Source of the DNA: Sphingorhabdus profundilacus
Lineage (GTDB): Bacteria; Pseudomonadota; Alphaproteobacteria; Sphingomonadales; Sphingomonadaceae
Direction of reading: 5' to 3'
Assembly: GCF_009769755.1 (NCBI RefSeq)
Contig: NZ_SDWJ01000002.1
Span: 620,001 to 684,000 of the forward strand
DNA: 64,000 nt
The stretch's first letter is position 1. Each line of letters starts with the position of its first letter. This document shows, piece after piece, positions 55,001 through 63,089 of the stretch. The notes under the pieces were generated by a model, which made no database searches, was not told the origin of the DNA, and saw only the letters and a program-made list of their open reading frames with translations. The position numbers were made by a program, and so were the translations under genes.

Positions 55001-57132
55001 CTGCGCCAACCCGAAACCAGGCCGCCATCGCATTGCCAACTGCCGATTTCGCTGTTCCCGCGATGCGCTGTGCAGGCTGTATCGCAAAGTTGGAAAGCGG
55101 ATTGGCCCTGCAATCGGGTATCGTGAATGCAAGGGTCAATTTCACAGCGAAGCGGGTGACGATTTCGCACCTGCCCGAAATGACGCTTCCGCAATTGGTG
55201 GCGGCGATCGCCAATGTCGGTTTTGAGGCTATTCCATTGTCCGAGAGCGGGGTTGAGGACGAAAACCGAGATGCACAGCGCCTGTTAAAGGCATTGGCGG
55301 TTGCCGGTTTTGCGATGATGAACATCATGCTGCTTTCGGTCTCTGTCTGGTCAGGTGCAACCGGGGTAACCCGCGATTTATTCCACTGGCTTTCGGCGAT
55401 GATCGCGCTGCCGACCGTCGCCTATGCAGGGCGGGTGTTTTTCCGGTCTGCATGGGGTGCGCTTCGAAAGGGGCATACCAATATGGACGTGCCGATTTCC
55501 ATCGGCGTCACCCTGACCACCGCATTGAGCCTGTATGAAACATTCACCCATGGTCCCCATGCGTATTTTGACGGGGTCGTGATGCTGCTGTTTTTCCTGC
55601 TAACTGGTCGTTGGCTTGACGCCGTCATGCGGGACCGTGCGCGCGATGGCGTTAGCGCACTTTTGAAACAACGCGCGTCAGGCGCCATGGTTTTGCACGC
55701 CGATGGCCAATCGACATGGATCGAAGCGAAAGGGTTAAAACCCGGCATGGTGATGCTGGTTGCGGCGGGCGAACGCCTTGCGGCAGATGGCATATTAACC
55801 GAAGGATGCAGCAGTTTCGACCTGTCACTGCTCACCGGCGAGACGGCACCTCAGTCTGTCATTGCCGGAAGCATTGTTCACGCAGGAACGTTAAATCTCG
55901 ATGCACCGGTACATATTGAGGTTACAGCGACCGGCGCGGATACCGCAATTGCGGACATCGCGCGGTTGATGGAACAGGCGACACAATCCAAATCGCATTA
56001 TGTCAGGATTGCTGACCGCGCGGCACGCTATTATGCGCCCGCTGTCCATAGCCTTGCTGCGGCCAGCTTTCTTGGTTGGATGGCCGTCGGTGCCAGTTGG
56101 CATGAAAGCTTGTTGATCTGTGTTGCCGTGCTCATCATCACCTGCCCTTGCGCGCTTGGACTTGCGGTTCCGGCGGCCCAAATCGTGGTCGCCGGGTCAC
56201 TGATGCGTGCCGGAATTCTGGTAAAGGATGGCAGCGCGCTTGAACGGCTGGCCGAGGTAGATCTGGCAATGTTTGACAAGACAGGAACTCTGACCCTGGG
56301 GCGGCCAATGCCGGACAATCTCGACCAGGCAACCGACGCGCAAAAAGCTATATTATTGGCCCTGACCCGCGCAAGCCGCCATCCCTTGTCTGAGGGGATA
56401 AGGCGCACTTTGGAAATAGAGGGCGTGAAGGCCGCGTCTGTAGGGCATGTCCGCGAAGTGGCAGGCGCCGGTATTTATGCGACTGTAGATGGGCAGCCAG
56501 TATCGCTCGGCCGGCCCGACCGTGACATTGCCCATGACGGCCTCGCGTCACAATTGCAGGTTGAGGGGCAGGACGCTTTTGTCGTGCACCTATCCGACCA
56601 GCTAAGGCCCGAGGCGGCAGCCTGCGTGACGGCATTGGCCCGGCTTGGTATATCCTCTTCAATTCTATCAGGTGACCGCGCTGAATCGGTCGCCCCGATA
56701 GCGCGTAGTTTGAAGATGACCGCACAAACGTCGATGCAGCCGCAGGACAAGCTGGATGCAATTGCGCGGCAGACGGCGGCTGGGCACAAAGTGTTGATGG
56801 TGGGCGATGGTCTGAATGACGGGCCTGCACTTGCCGCAGGCCACGCATCCATCGCGCCCGCATCGGCCAGTGATGCTGGCCAGAACGCGGCAGATCTGGT
56901 GTTCTTGGGGGATTCGCTCAGTCCCGTTGCCACTGCCATCCGCGCTGCTCGAAAAACGCAAAAGATTGTACGGCAGAATTTCATGTTGGCCATTGGCTAT
57001 AATATTCTCGCCGTTCCGCTTGCGATATCAGGCACAGTCACACCCCTGATCGCAGCTGCGGCCATGTCGGGTTCCTCGTTGGTGGTCGTTGCGAATGCCC
57101 TTCGCCTGAAAAATGCCGCCAGCGCCCGATGA
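54997..57132 (+). CDS. ccoI: Copper-transporting P1B-type ATPase CcoI (FixI)
   Basis: CcoI exports copper for cbb3 oxidase assembly. The 711-residue protein has an N-terminal heavy-metal domain with AMRCAGCIAKLE, a membrane CPC motif in TCPCALGLAVPAA, SLLTGETAPQS, the phosphorylation site DKTGTLTLG, the ATP-domain HP pair in SRHPLSEGI and the hinge GDGLNDGPALAAG. Eight helices are expected. It overlaps ccoH and ccoS by four bases each. Confidence 0.95.
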   Translation: MTAPTRNQAAIALPTADFAVPAMRCAGCIAKLESGLALQSGIVNARVNFTAKRVTISHLPEMTLPQLVAAIANVGFEAIPLSESGVEDENRDAQRLLKALAVAGFAMMNIMLLSVSVWSGATGVTRDLFHWLSAMIALPTVAYAGRVFFRSAWGALRKGHTNMDVPISIGVTLTTALSLYETFTHGPHAYFDGVVMLLFFLLTGRWLDAVMRDRARDGVSALLKQRASGAMVLHADGQSTWIEAKGLKPGMVMLVAAGERLAADGILTEGCSSFDLSLLTGETAPQSVIAGSIVHAGTLNLDAPVHIEVTATGADTAIADIARLMEQATQSKSHYVRIADRAARYYAPAVHSLAAASFLGWMAVGASWHESLLICVAVLIITCPCALGLAVPAAQIVVAGSLMRAGILVKDGSALERLAEVDLAMFDKTGTLTLGRPMPDNLDQATDAQKAILLALTRASRHPLSEGIRRTLEIEGVKAASVGHVREVAGAGIYATVDGQPVSLGRPDRDIAHDGLASQLQVEGQDAFVVHLSDQLRPEAAACVTALARLGISSSILSGDRAESVAPIARSLKMTAQTSMQPQDKLDAIARQTAAGHKVLMVGDGLNDGPALAAGHASIAPASASDAGQNAADLVFLGDSLSPVATAIRAARKTQKIVRQNFMLAIGYNILAVPLAISGTVTPLIAAAAMSGSSLVVVANALRLKNAASAR

Positions 57133-57278
57133 CAGGGCTCGCCTTCCTTATCCCCGTTGCATTAGGTCTCGGCCTGCTGGGCCTTGCGGGGTTTTTCTGG
57201 TCGATCAAAAATGGCCAGTTTGATGATGCCGACGGCGCCGCGATGCGTATCCTGATCGACGAAGAGGATAGTTTATGA
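57129..57278 (+). CDS. ccoS: Oxidase maturation protein CcoS (49 residues)
   Basis: ATG at 57129 overlaps the ccoI TGA. The 49-residue protein has one membrane helix, LIPVALGLGLLGLAGFFWS, followed by IKNGQFDD and a short charged tail, which is the CcoS/FixS pattern. CcoS is needed for cofactor insertion into cbb3 oxidase. Its TGA overlaps the next ATG. Confidence 0.93.
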   Translation: MTGLAFLIPVALGLGLLGLAGFFWSIKNGQFDDADGAAMRILIDEEDSL

Positions 57279-57514
57279 GGCAAATCTTCAGCCTGTTCGC
57301 AGTCCTGATTTTGACTCTGCCGCCGGTACCTGCTTCGGGAAAATCCATCATGGTCGGGGTATGCGGCGATGGGGAAATGCGCGTGTCGATTCCCGTCAAA
57401 CTGCCGTTGCCGGGCGAAGGGGATAGTCACGGCTGCTGCAAAAAAGGCTGTCACGCGGCCAATGAGCGCAAGAAGAAAGCGGATGGCACCAACGAAGACG
57501 ATTGCTGCCGATAG
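57275..57514 (+). CDS. Exported cysteine-rich small protein at the end of the cco operon
   Basis: I do not recognise this 79-residue protein. It begins with a signal peptide, MRQIFSLFAVLILTLPPVPASG, then a short strand-rich part with VCGDG and a C-terminal tail containing HGCCKKGCHAANERKKK and DDCCR. Six Cys and two His in 50 mature residues suggest metal, perhaps copper, binding in the periplasm. It overlaps ccoS by four bases, so it is translated with the oxidase maturation genes. A role in copper handling for cbb3 assembly is inference. Confidence 0.7.
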   Translation: MRQIFSLFAVLILTLPPVPASGKSIMVGVCGDGEMRVSIPVKLPLPGEGDSHGCCKKGCHAANERKKKADGTNEDDCCR

Positions 57515-57519
57515 GACGA

Positions 57520-57825
57520 GGGTCAGGACCTGTTAAATGCACTTGCGAGGTTTGGGCGGCGCTTCCCCCCGGCAGCGCCGCCCTAGGCGAGGACTTTCTG
57601 CAGACTCTCTCTAGGCCGTGAACTCATAAATATCGTCGTCGAGGCGTCAAAATGGCGAAGATATCGGGCCAAAATGCGCGCCGTCAGGCAGTTATTCTGC
57701 CTGCAAGCGTATTTTGGTTCGATATCTTCGCCATTTTGACGTCCGAAGGATTTGACCCATTTTGCCCATGGCCGCAAACCTCGACGACGATATTTATGAG
57801 TTCACGGCGTAGGATGAGGACCTAA
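57520..57825. repeat. Large nested palindromic element, copy 2
   Basis: The left end, GGGTCAGGACCTGTTAAATG at 57520 and the CACTTGCGAGGTTTG after it, matches the reverse complement of the right end of copy 1. Then come a ten-pair GC hairpin (GGGCGGCGCT at 57554, AGCGCCGCCC at 57574) and a perfect 29-base inverted repeat with arms at 57616-57644 and 57779-57807. Between those arms sits the conserved core 57644-57770, whose own stem (57645-57665 with 57721-57741) is 21 perfect pairs. The right side ends in TAGGATGAGGACCTAA at 57810-57825. No protein is encoded. Confidence 0.85.
57810..57825. repeat. TAGGATGAGGACCTAA motif
   Basis: This copy of the short motif forms the right edge of the 57520 element and lies five bases beyond the ompW stop codon. 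It matches the motif at 47131 at all but one position in the TAGGATGGGGACCTAA core. Confidence 0.65.
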
Positions 57826-57830
57826 GCGGT

Positions 57831-58496
57831 CTAAAAGCGAAAACCCAAGCCAACGCCTACCACAATCGGATCAAGGCTGATCTTGACCCTCTGCGTTCCG
57901 ATGGCCGTTGTTGCCAGCCGTGCGGTTGTATCGATGTCGATATATTTGACATCAAAGTTCAAGAACATCTTCTTGTTCAAATCGATATCGATGCCGGCCT
58001 GCGCTGCCCAGCCAAAGCTGTCTTTCATATTGACATCAGTCTGGCCGACGGCGGCTTCCAATCCGGACGACGCCTTTTCCGAATAGAATATCGTATAATT
58101 AACGCCGGCCCCAACATATGGCCGCACTTTGGCTTCGGGTGAAAAATGATATTGTACCGTCAAGGTGGGCGGCAACACCCAAGTCGATGCTAGCTTACCG
58201 ATGCCGCCGGTCGTTCCAGTGGTCCCCGACGCATTATGCTTGGTTGTCGCTGCAATCAGTTCGAACCCGACATTGTCGGTTACCATATGGGTGATATCAA
58301 CTTCGGGCATCACGCTGTTATTCACCTTGACCTCTTCGGTCGGAAAGGTCGGCAATATACCGCCGGAACTTTCGGTTGGTGCCACCATGATTGCGCGCAC
58401 CCGCACAAATGTGTCGCCAGCTTCGGCTTGGGCAGCGCTGCTGCCAATGGCAGTTGCCGCCAACAACAAGGAGCATTTCAATGCGAGAGTTTTCAT
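57831..58496 (-). CDS. ompW: OmpW-family outer membrane protein
   Basis: OmpW is an eight-stranded outer membrane barrel that carries small hydrophobic or charged molecules and is often induced at low oxygen. From the ATG at 58496 the protein is 221 residues with signal MKTLALKCSLLLAATAIG ending AQA, then GDTFVRVRAIMVAPTE at the mature start, a KVRPYVGAGVNYTIFY segment and the terminal LDPIVVGVGLGFRF that ends in Phe. The 26 codons upstream in frame are spurious. An Fnr-type site lies 65 bases upstream. Confidence 0.92.
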   Translation of the reverse strand: MKTLALKCSLLLAATAIGSSAAQAEAGDTFVRVRAIMVAPTESSGGILPTFPTEEVKVNNSVMPEVDITHMVTDNVGFELIAATTKHNASGTTGTTGGIGKLASTWVLPPTLTVQYHFSPEAKVRPYVGAGVNYTIFYSEKASSGLEAAVGQTDVNMKDSFGWAAQAGIDIDLNKKMFLNFDVKYIDIDTTARLATTAIGTQRVKISLDPIVVGVGLGFRF

Positions 58497-58560
58497 AGAG
58501 ATTCCTTTTACTGACCACAGTGTCAATATGGCGATATTGCATCGTGATAAGCGGGAGTCT

Positions 58561-58574
58561 TTGACGCAGATCAA
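58561..58574. promoter_or_regulatory. Fnr-type site between ompW and hemN
   Basis: TTGACGCAGATCAA matches TTGAY-N4-RTCAA. For ompW a class II arrangement would start transcription near 58526, with an AT-rich stretch at the -10 position, 30 bases before its ATG. For hemN the site is only 34 bases before the ATG, too close for a class II promoter. So it fits ompW better. Confidence 0.7.
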
Positions 58575-58607
58575 GGTGCGCGATCAGTGTTTGTTTATGC
58601 AGGCACC

Positions 58608-59921
58608 ATGTGGCCTTATTATCCCGAACTCTTGTCGCGGCCTGTGCCCAGATATACCAGCTATCCCACGGCTGCCGAGTTTCACGGTGGAGTGGGGGCG
58701 AAGGCCTATGTCCAGGCCTTGGACGCAATCGCGCCGGGAACGCCCTTGTCGCTCTATGTACACATCCCCTTTTGCAAGATGATTTGCTGGTATTGCGGAT
58801 GCAACACCGGTGCCGCATCAAAGGCGCAGCGGTTGGCCGCCTATCTGGACGCACTCGAGACGGAACTTACGCTGGTTGCAAAGCGTATTGGTGGCAGGGG
58901 GAGTGTCAAACGGATTGCCTTTGGCGGCGGCAGCCCCAATGCCCTTTCCACGGTTGAATTTGTAAGACTGCTTGACCGGATCATCACCGTATTCGCCGCA
59001 GGTCAGCCCGAGATTTCGATCGAGATCGACCCCCGAGGGTTCACGTCTGAATGGGCGTTGGTTCTGGCGGCTTCAAATGTCAGCAGGGTCAGCCTGGGTG
59101 TCCAGACATTCGCACCCCATGTACAGGAAGCCATTGGCCGTATCCAGCCACTATCGCTGATCGAAAATTGCGTGTCCGCCTTGCGGATGCGGGGCATCGA
59201 TGCGATCAACTTTGATTTGATGTACGGACTTCCCAATCAATCTTTGGCCGACCTTGGGGACAGTATCGAACAAGCGATCCGGTTGCGTCCGACGCGGGTC
59301 GCGCTGTTCGGCTATGCCCATTTGCCCAATATGATACCGCGTCAAAGGCGTATCGATGGCAGCATACTCCCAGATGCCAATCTTCGCTTTCAACAATCAG
59401 CCTTGGGCTATGATCTACTGACCTCCGCCGGATATATGCCGATCGGCTTCGATCATTTTGCGCTGCCGGAAGATCCGTTGGCGATTGCAGCAAAATCGGG
59501 TAAAGTCAGGCGGAATTTTCAGGGTTTTACCGAAGATTGCAATGATAACCTGCTTGGCTTCGGCGCAAGCTCGATCAGCATGTTGCCCGGCTTGCTTGTC
59601 CAGAATGAGAAAAATGTCGGGCCCTATCGCGACCACCTCAACGCCGGTACACTGCCGACTGTCCGTGGCTTTATTCCAGATGCAAACGACATCGAACATA
59701 GCCGCTGGATCGAACGCCTGTTATGCGAAGGCAGCGTCGAACTGGGTTCCGATGCGGAAACCCGCCGTGCGCTCCAACCTTTCGAAGACCGGGGCCTGAC
59801 CAAATGGCGGGGCAATATATTATATATTGAAGATAGCGGTCGACCCTATGCGCGATGTATAGCCGCAACCTTTGACAGGTTCCGCACGCCTGACAAAGGC
59901 CAGGCTTCACAAGCAATCTAG
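58608..59921 (+). CDS. hemN: Oxygen-independent coproporphyrinogen III oxidase
   Basis: HemN is a radical SAM enzyme that decarboxylates coproporphyrinogen III in haem synthesis without oxygen. The N-terminus PRYTSYPTAAEF and the cluster motif CKMICWYCGC (CxxxCxxC plus one) near residue 58 are diagnostic, followed by FGGGSPNALS and DLMYGLPNQ. I prefer the ATG at 58608 (437 residues), which fits the usual short lead before PRYTSYPT; a GTG at 58587 is possible. It follows the cco/ompW region, where anaerobic haem supply is needed for the oxidase. Confidence 0.95.
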   Translation: MWPYYPELLSRPVPRYTSYPTAAEFHGGVGAKAYVQALDAIAPGTPLSLYVHIPFCKMICWYCGCNTGAASKAQRLAAYLDALETELTLVAKRIGGRGSVKRIAFGGGSPNALSTVEFVRLLDRIITVFAAGQPEISIEIDPRGFTSEWALVLAASNVSRVSLGVQTFAPHVQEAIGRIQPLSLIENCVSALRMRGIDAINFDLMYGLPNQSLADLGDSIEQAIRLRPTRVALFGYAHLPNMIPRQRRIDGSILPDANLRFQQSALGYDLLTSAGYMPIGFDHFALPEDPLAIAAKSGKVRRNFQGFTEDCNDNLLGFGASSISMLPGLLVQNEKNVGPYRDHLNAGTLPTVRGFIPDANDIEHSRWIERLLCEGSVELGSDAETRRALQPFEDRGLTKWRGNILYIEDSGRPYARCIAATFDRFRTPDKGQASQAI

Positions 59922-59941
59922 CCCGTAACCAATGGGGCTAT

Positions 59942-61243
59942 TCAGCGACCAATGCTGCTATAGCTAAAACCAGCCTCTTCAATTTCCGCAGCGCGGTAGA
60001 TATTGCGTAAATCAACCATCGCGCTGCCGGCCATGGCCGCGCGCAGCTTTTTCAGATCAAGCGCACGATAAGCGTCCCATTCAGTGACCAGAGCGACGGC
60101 ATCGGCCCCTTGCGCTGCGGCATAAGCGCTTTCGGTCATCACCACGCCGGGAAGTATCTTGGCGGCTTCCTCCATCCCTTCGGGATCATGTGCGTGGACT
60201 TGTGCACCAGCGTCGAGCAACGTCTGGACAATTGCTATCGACGGCGCATCCCGCATGTCGTCGGTATTCGGCTTGAACGTCAAACCGAGAAGCGCGACTT
60301 TCTTGCCTCGCGCATCCCCGCCCAGGGCAGCGATAATCTTGCGACCCATGGCCCGCTTGCGAAGATCGTTTGCTTGAACGACGGCTTCGACAATGCGGAC
60401 CGGACTATCATTATCCTGAGCGGTTTTGAGCAGAGCAAGCGTATCCTTTGGAAAGCAGCTGCCACCATATCCCGGACCGGCATGCAGGAATTTCGACCCG
60501 ATACGGTTATCAAGCCCAATTCCGCGTGACACATCCTGAACATTGGCACCCAGTTTTTCGCAAAGGTCGGCCATTTCATTGATGAAAGTGATTTTTGTCG
60601 CCAGAAACGCATTGGCAGCATATTTGATAAGTTCCGAAGACCGGCGGCTTGTAAACAAGATGGGCGATTCATTCAGGAACAATGGGCGATAGATCGCGCG
60701 CATGGTTTCGCGCGCCCATTCGACATCGCTGCCAACAACAATACGGTCGGGCCGTTTGAAATCGCCTATGGCTGCACCTTCGCGGAGGAATTCGGGGTTG
60801 GATACAACCGCAAAATCGAGCGATGGATTGGCTTCACGAATGATCCGCTCGACTTCATCACCGGTGCCAACAGGCACGGTAGATTTAGTCACCACAACTG
60901 TCCTCGGGTCGATAGCGTCTGCGAGTTCTTCGGCGGCGGCATAAACATAGCTGAGATCAGCATGCCCGTCGCCGCGACGCGATGGCGTCCCCACGGCGAT
61001 GAAAACTGCTTCACAACCCTTCAAAGATGCCTTGAGGTCGGTCGAAAAAGATAGCCGTTTGGCATCAACATTTGTTTTGACCAAAGTGTCGAGGCCCGGT
61101 TCAAAAATCGGCATGATATTGGCGTTGAGTTGATCGATCTTGCGTGCATCTTTGTCGACGCAGACAACATCATGGCCAAAGTCGGCAAAGCAAGCGCCAG
61201 AGACGAGCCCGACATAACCTGATCCTATCATCGCAATTTTCAT
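59942..61243 (-). CDS. ugd: UDP-glucose 6-dehydrogenase
   Basis: The enzyme oxidises UDP-glucose to UDP-glucuronate with two NAD+, a precursor for exopolysaccharides. The 433-residue protein starts MKIAMIGSGYVGLVSGACFAD (NAD motif), has VGTPSRRGDGHADLSYVY, STVPVGTGDEV, the catalytic Cys in GPGYGGSCFPKDTLAL, and KVALLGLTFKPNTDDMRDAPS. AGGA lies eight bases before the ATG at 61243; two codons upstream (61249) is another ATG. It lies next to a subtilase and a chain-length gene, suggesting an exopolysaccharide region. Confidence 0.96.
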   Translation of the reverse strand: MKIAMIGSGYVGLVSGACFADFGHDVVCVDKDARKIDQLNANIMPIFEPGLDTLVKTNVDAKRLSFSTDLKASLKGCEAVFIAVGTPSRRGDGHADLSYVYAAAEELADAIDPRTVVVTKSTVPVGTGDEVERIIREANPSLDFAVVSNPEFLREGAAIGDFKRPDRIVVGSDVEWARETMRAIYRPLFLNESPILFTSRRSSELIKYAANAFLATKITFINEMADLCEKLGANVQDVSRGIGLDNRIGSKFLHAGPGYGGSCFPKDTLALLKTAQDNDSPVRIVEAVVQANDLRKRAMGRKIIAALGGDARGKKVALLGLTFKPNTDDMRDAPSIAIVQTLLDAGAQVHAHDPEGMEEAAKILPGVVMTESAYAAAQGADAVALVTEWDAYRALDLKKLRAAMAGSAMVDLRNIYRAAEIEEAGFSYSSIGR

Positions 61244-61373
61244 ACACATATTCCTGGCAATAGATTTTGTTCGCCGCCTCATTATTTTGCGGAACAGCAA
61301 ACAGCAAGCGGCTAAAAGGGATAACCATTCTGTGCCAAAAGAGTATCCATAAGGTTTCCGCCGGTATAAAAAA

Positions 61374-61401
61374 GCCCCGCACATGAAGATGCGTGCGGGG
61401 C
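61374..61401 (-). terminator. Intrinsic terminator of the subtilase gene
   Basis: GCCCCGCAC and GTGCGGGGC form a nine-pair stem flanked by A-runs on the left and TTTTTT on the right of the plus strand. It can stop transcription in both directions. It is about 60 bases after the stop of the minus-strand subtilase. Confidence 0.88.
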
Positions 61402-61461
61402 TTTTTTCAATCCAATCCGCAAGGCTGTTTTTGGCAAGACCTTACAAATCACATGTGGCGA

Positions 61462-62676
61462 TTAACGGACGCCGATAATATCGGGGGTTCCGTCCCTGTC
61501 ACCAATAACCGAACCGCCACTGCGAACTGGACCCAGCAGCAACAGTCCTGCAAGATGCGGAGTTGCCATCGATGTTCCACTTATCGTGTTGTAACCACTG
61601 GCAAGCCAGGTCGATAGGACACCGACGCCGGGTTCGGAGAAATCCACCGGTGGATTACCGAAGTTGGAAAATGAAGCAAATACATCGCCCGTCGCAAAAG
61701 CCGATACGGTATAAATATTGGGGCCATTGGCACGACCGGGCGAACTGCTGGTGGCGTTGGTGCTTTCATTGCCAGCAGCAAGTGCAAAGCGAATGCCCTT
61801 TGAAGACGCAGCAACAACCGCATCATCCAGCGCCTGACTTATACCGCCACCCAGGCTCATATTCGCGACATCGCCAGCAGCTCCGTTCTGGGCGACATAA
61901 TCCACACCGGCGATAACCCCCGAAGTGGAACCACTGCCCTTTTTGTTGAGAACGCGAACAGCGACGACCTGCGCGCCGGGCGCGACACCCACAACACCGA
62001 TGTTATTGTTGATCGCGGCAATGGTCCCGGCAACATGGGTTCCATGTCCATTCTGGTCGTCAGCGGTCAAACCGACGATAAAACTGCGACTGCGGACTTT
62101 ATCAACATTAAGGTCAGGGTGGGTTAGCTGGATGCCGGAATCGATCACCCATGCTGTCGCGAAGTTACCGTTAATTCCTCCACCAACGCGGGTAATGCCC
62201 CAAGGGGTTTGCTGCGCTGCTGTAGGCGGCGGAGGAGGTGGTGGGGGCGGGGGTGGCGGGGGTGTCGGCGAGGGCGGCGGCGTCGGTTTAACTCCGTCCT
62301 GTCCCTTATTCGCGTTCACTTCACCCAGCGTGTAAACGACATTGCCGTTTGCATCGCGCGGGACGATTGAAATCACGCGGTCCGTTTCACAATAGGCGAT
62401 TTCGCTGTTGCGTGCTTTCAAACCGTCAATTGCGGTCTTGGTCATTTCAGCAGCAAATCCGCGCACAGCGTCACGATATACATGCTTGAGCTTGCCGCCG
62501 CTATCGCGCACGGCGCGGTCCGCCTTTGCACCGATGTCAGCTTTGGCAACTGCATTGCCTTTGAATACGCAAATATAGCTATTGGCAATCGGATCACCGG
62601 TTCGATCAGCAACCGCCGGACTGACAGCAACAATCGAACAGGCCGCAATCGCCGTTCCAAAATAAAGACTTCTCAT
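61462..62676 (-). CDS. Exported subtilisin-like serine protease (S8)
   Basis: From the ATG at 62676 the protein is 404 residues. A signal peptide ending AVA is followed by an inhibitor-I9-like propeptide (about 30-115), then a proline-rich linker (132-151) with a long uninterrupted proline run. The catalytic domain has Asp179 in WVIDSGIQLTHPDLN, His211 in DQNGHGTHVAGT and Ser369 in ISGTSMATPHLAG. GGGAGG precedes the ATG. It is secreted or periplasmic. The short C-terminal tail, with GDRDGTPDIIGV, is unassigned. Confidence 0.93.
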   Translation of the reverse strand: MRSLYFGTAIAACSIVAVSPAVADRTGDPIANSYICVFKGNAVAKADIGAKADRAVRDSGGKLKHVYRDAVRGFAAEMTKTAIDGLKARNSEIAYCETDRVISIVPRDANGNVVYTLGEVNANKGQDGVKPTPPPSPTPPPPPPPPPPPPPTAAQQTPWGITRVGGGINGNFATAWVIDSGIQLTHPDLNVDKVRSRSFIVGLTADDQNGHGTHVAGTIAAINNNIGVVGVAPGAQVVAVRVLNKKGSGSTSGVIAGVDYVAQNGAAGDVANMSLGGGISQALDDAVVAASSKGIRFALAAGNESTNATSSSPGRANGPNIYTVSAFATGDVFASFSNFGNPPVDFSEPGVGVLSTWLASGYNTISGTSMATPHLAGLLLLGPVRSGGSVIGDRDGTPDIIGVR

Positions 62677-63089
62677 AAACGAAACCTCCCAACACAAAAA
62701 TCTGCTCTTCTGGAGCGATATCTGCCTTTAAGTACTTACTCGTCTTCATAGCAACACTATATATAATTAGTCGAAATAGCGGCCCATATTTGAACAGTTA
62801 CTACGAATTCTTAACAATGTAGGCAACATCTCACCTTAGGATGAGCACCAAATGGTGCGATAACCGCGCGCAAGCTTCGGTTTTTCCGAAGTCATTATGT
62901 TAACCTGACGATGATAGGCCGGGCAAAGTAGCTCAAAGGGGGTAGTCCAATAAAGACGGCTTATCCCCCCAATATCAATCGCGCCCCAAGCTGAGTGGGC
63001 GCTATATCATACCAATATGGCGTTCGGCATAATTTGGCCAGCTTCCGCAAACGGAAAGACGCAATGTACAGAAAATAGAGGGTAATCCA
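62677..63089. other. Divergent promoter region between subtilase and chain-length gene
   Basis: No gene is seen in these 413 bases. An AT-rich stretch lies at 62730-62820. The short motif TTAGGATGAGCACC at 62836-62849 resembles the intergenic TAGG repeat and leads into a GCACCAAATGGTGC palindrome. A G- and C-run pair, GGGGG near 62940 and CCCCCC near 62966, could form a hairpin in the leader of the plus-strand gene. Confidence 0.4.

Noticed and set aside
62930-62970. Possible c-di-GMP riboswitch before the chain-length gene
   Set aside because: GGGCAAAGTAGC resembles only a small part of a GEMM motif; the rest of the conserved core is not there.
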